This document shows, one piece after another, positions 4,803 through 7,063 of a stretch of 7,063 nucleotides of DNA. The notes below the pieces were generated by a model. The model was not told where the DNA came from and did not search any database. It saw only the letters and a list, made by a program, of their open reading frames with translations. The stretch covers positions 1 to 7,063 of the forward strand of contig CACXDX010000135.1 in the NCBI GenBank assembly GCA_902766525.1, read 5' to 3'. Every line of letters begins with the position of its first letter. Positions within the stretch are counted from its first letter, which is position 1. This DNA comes from an uncultured Bacillota bacterium (GTDB lineage Bacteria; Bacillota; Dehalobacteriia; UBA7702). A program made the translations under genes and the position numbers.

Positions 4803-7063
4803 TTATTCGGAAACGATTTTGAACCAAATCGGGTTGGTCGCGGCGTATCCGCCGTTAGCATCGGCAGCGGTGAAGCTATACCAGCAATCTTCGGCACCTT
4901 CGGCGAATTGGACGTCAAAGGTGACGGTTTCCGTATTTTCACTGGCATCGAAGGTCTTCTGATCAACGGGGACACCGTCTTTCCAGAGGGTAACTTCGGT
5001 AAGACCGTTGACAGCGGTAGCATCAATGCTGAGTGTTACACCCATACCGGCAGCGACTTCTTTGGTATCGCCATACATGTTTTCAGCGGCGGGAATGAGG
5101 ATCGGGCCGGTGGTGGCGAAAGCTTTACCTTCTTTGAGTACATCCATGTAGTTGTTTACACTATAGTCATCGCCGAGGAGAGCATACGCGCGGATGATGC
5201 CGGGATAAAGCGTGGTGGAATGGGCGTCATGCTGGTCGGAGCCGGCGCTCAAATATTTCTTGGTGCCGTCATTCCAAAATGCCATGGCGGAAAGCAGAGC
5301 CATTTCGTCAATGTTCTTATAGCCGAGGCTCTTGATGCTTGCGCCGAGGTTATCCATGTCGATTTTTTCCCACTGTTCTTCGGTCATGCCGGCTTCAATG
5401 GCGGAAAGATTGATGGTGGACTGGAGTTCAACGAGATCAAAGAGATCCCAACCTTCATCGGTGCCCGTAGGCAGGCTGGCCTGATTGTTCAGGAAACCGT
5501 AGTCGGTATAGGGATGGTTGCAAACGACAACGGCATTGTATTCATGACCCTTGTCAATAACTTCCTGCGGTGTGGTGGCGGAAGGATTGACGATGTTACC
5601 GGTGTAACTGGGATCATTCTGTTCCGCATCCGATTTCGCGCAGTCAATGTTCAGCATACCGAAATGGCCCCAACCGGGAGAAACTTCCAAGCTGGGAATG
5701 AAGGGAATACGAACATCCGGATTCCCTAAAACAGCCGCATAGGTAGACATTTCATAGTCATAAAGACGGGAGTCATGGTCGGAAACGAGAGAGAAGTCAA
5801 GTTTCGCGGCAACCTGAGCGCGGAAAAGATCGGCGGGGAGTGTTGCGCCGTCCCCAAAGACGGAATGCTGATGGTTATCGGCGGTGTACCAGCCTTCTTC
5901 TTCCGGATCGATGATGGTGGGAATGGTGAATTCATATTCCACGCCTTCATCACCGACATTGGTTTCATATTTGGCAGCTTTGGATTCAAAATCCGCGCCA
6001 TAAGAGGCGGTAAAGGTAACACCATCAGCTTTGGGCATTGTGAATTCAACGCTGTAGGGATCTGTGGCGCTTAAAGCATCGGAGAATTGAACCGCTCCGC
6101 CGAGGGTCTTCATTTCGGTGACGACACCGGAAACGGTGACTCTGATCGGAATCTTATTGCCTTCTTCGTCAACGGCGGTCAGTTTAATGGGAGCGCCGGC
6201 TTCCAAGACAAAATCTTCGGTGGTATCTTCGCTCAAAGCAATTTCTTTTTCGGCAAAGGTGTAGCCTTCGGCTTCAACTTTGATGGTGTAGTCGCCGTTG
6301 GGCAGGTCGAGGCTGTATTCTCCGTTTTCATCAACGATATCCCAGACGAAAGGCTGGAGATTTTCGATGACTTCACCGCCGGTGGTCTGATATTTACCGT
6401 TGGTTTTGGCTATGACATAAGCGCCTTCTAAAACTTTGCCGTCTGCGTCGGTAACTTTACCGCTGACTACGGAATGTTCTATGCCCACTGCGGGTTCGTC
6501 GGCAGCTCTGTAAAGGAAGGTGACGACCTGAGCACGGCTGCAGGTAACATTCGGGCTGAAGAGAGTACCTTCTTTGTTGGTGCCGGTGGTGATGCCTTCA
6601 CCGACAGCCCAGAGTACGGCATTTTTGTACCAGGCATTGTCAGCGACATCGGTAAACGGATTTTCGGTGTCTGCAGCGACTTCAGGTTCGCCGGCAGCTC
6701 TGTAGAGGAAGGTCGCGACTTCGGCGCGGGTGCAAATGCCGCTGGGTTTGAAAGTGGTCGCGCTGGTACCTGTGGTGATGCCTTCACTGACAGCCCAGAG
6801 TACAGCATCTTTATACCAATCCTGAGTGAGATCGGTGAACGGATTTTCGGTGCCTTCGGGAATTGCGGGAGAGCCGGCGGCTCTGTAAAGGAAGGTCACG
6901 ACTTCGGCACGAGAGCAGTTCCCCTTCGGGCTGAAGGTGGTGTCGCTTGTACCTTTGGTGATGCCTTCACCGACAGCCCAAGTAACGGCATCCTTATACC
7001 AATCTTCAGTCACATCTTCAAAATCCGTACCGGATTCACGTTCGTAGACATGCTGCAGATAAG
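4803..7063 (-). CDS. SLH-anchored surface protein with a CehA/McbA-type PHP metallohydrolase domain (N-terminus outside window)
   Basis: At least 753 residues; the frame is open to the right edge, so the start and any signal peptide are not seen, and the GTG at 7013 is internal. Numbering from that GTG, the order is: three SLH repeats (about -3 to 49, 58-110, 119-174), which attach proteins to cell-wall polymers; a carboxypeptidase-regulatory-like beta domain (about 181-272, with VSGKVTDADGKVLEGAYV and GEYSLDLPNGDYTIKVEAEGY); a second beta domain (about 276-368); a PHP-type domain (about 374-640); and a beta-rich C-terminus (to 736). The PHP domain has all expected metal-ligand blocks: DNHQH (H381, H383), VSDHD (D412, H413), SLEVSPGWGH (E443, H450), CNHP (H500) and GSDQH (D593, H595). 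This fits the CehA/McbA family of metal-dependent hydrolases, which cleave phosphate or carbamate esters, here placed outside the cell. The substrate is unknown. The stop lies about 64 nt from the shared terminator. Confidence 0.9.
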   Translation of the reverse strand, partial: YLQHVYERESGTDFEDVTEDWYKDAVTWAVGEGITKGTSDTTFSPKGNCSRAEVVTFLYRAAGSPAIPEGTENPFTDLTQDWYKDAVLWAVSEGITTGTSATTFKPSGICTRAEVATFLYRAAGEPEVAADTENPFTDVADNAWYKNAVLWAVGEGITTGTNKEGTLFSPNVTCSRAQVVTFLYRAADEPAVGIEHSVVSGKVTDADGKVLEGAYVIAKTNGKYQTTGGEVIENLQPFVWDIVDENGEYSLDLPNGDYTIKVEAEGYTFAEKEIALSEDTTEDFVLEAGAPIKLTAVDEEGNKIPIRVTVSGVVTEMKTLGGAVQFSDALSATDPYSVEFTMPKADGVTFTASYGADFESKAAKYETNVGDEGVEYEFTIPTIIDPEEEGWYTADNHQHSVFGDGATLPADLFRAQVAAKLDFSLVSDHDSRLYDYEMSTYAAVLGNPDVRIPFIPSLEVSPGWGHFGMLNIDCAKSDAEQNDPSYTGNIVNPSATTPQEVIDKGHEYNAVVVCNHPYTDYGFLNNQASLPTGTDEGWDLFDLVELQSTINLSAIEAGMTEEQWEKIDMDNLGASIKSLGYKNIDEMALLSAMAFWNDGTKKYLSAGSDQHDAHSTTLYPGIIRAYALLGDDYSVNNYMDVLKEGKAFATTGPILIPAAENMYGDTKEVAAGMGVTLSIDATAVNGLTEVTLWKDGVPVDQKTFDASENTETVTFDVQFAEGAEDCWYSFTAADANGGYAATNPIWFKIVSE
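6492..7022 (-). repeat. Three imperfect SLH-coding direct repeats
   Basis: Repeats at about 7022-6867, 6842-6684 and 6659-6492 (- strand order) encode the SLH units. Their DNA remains very similar, for example GGC(A/G)GCTCTGTA(A/G)AGGAAGGT on the + strand at 6501, 6693 and 6876 (spacings 192 and 183 bp) and GTGATGCCTTCAC(C/T)GACAGCCCA. Each unit has WYK(D/N)AVxWAV(G/S)EGIT(K/T)GT and RA(E/Q)VxTFLYRAA. Confidence 0.88.

Noticed and set aside
4908..5729. A 273-codon open frame on the + strand, opposite the surface protein
   Set aside because: It is antisense to a region with clear PHP motifs, has no recognisable domain and no ribosome binding site.
6492..7022. Regularly spaced repeats suggesting a CRISPR array
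   Set aside because: The units are about 160 bp long, imperfect, and translate as SLH domains in one continuous frame.

Overview
The window looks like chromosomal DNA from an anaerobic, gut-type Firmicute (Clostridia or Negativicutes). This is inferred from strong AGGAGG-type ribosome binding sites, S-layer homology (SLH) repeats of the 'WAVxEGITxGT...RAEVxTFLYRAAGxP' type, a phenylacetate-CoA ligase paired with a double-ACT protein, and an Ldh2-type dehydrogenase. No rRNA, tRNA, insertion sequence, CRISPR array or phage gene was seen. The finer taxonomic placement is a guess.

Layout, left to right. (1) The + strand carries the C-terminal third of a phenylacetate-CoA ligase (2-406), followed 12 nt later by a tandem ACT-domain protein (419-850); the two form a translationally coupled pair. 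They end at a double-hairpin, bidirectional terminator (about 853-942). (2) Three tightly spaced genes on the - strand form an operon read from 3057 down to 948: an osmoprotectant-type (glycine betaine/choline family) lipoprotein binding protein, an unrecognised 194-aa protein, and a YfcE-type metallophosphodiesterase. No ABC permease or ATPase accompanies the binding protein here. (3) A compact divergent control region (3058-3232) has two extended -10 promoters back to back and an 18-bp palindrome. (4) On the + strand, an Ldh2-family NAD(P)-dependent 2-hydroxyacid dehydrogenase (3233-4339) is followed, with its own ribosome binding site, by a small acidic Ser/Glu-rich lipoprotein gene (4373-4659). 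The start codon and body of that lipoprotein gene lie in different frames, and an A7 run sits directly after the ATG. (5) A strong 14-bp bidirectional terminator (4701-4739) separates this from a large convergent - strand gene (4803 to beyond 7063). That gene encodes a cell-surface protein with three SLH repeats, two carboxypeptidase-regulatory/Ig-like beta domains, a complete PHP-type CehA/McbA metallohydrolase domain and a beta-rich C-terminus. Its N-terminus is outside the window.

The most interesting points are the apparent frameshift at a homopolymer in the lipoprotein signal sequence (error, pseudogene or on/off switch), the SLH-anchored PHP hydrolase of unknown substrate, and the orphan osmoprotectant-type binding protein with an altered ligand-domain motif, co-transcribed with a gene of unknown function. 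I see no complete, clearly new multi-gene defence or mobile system.
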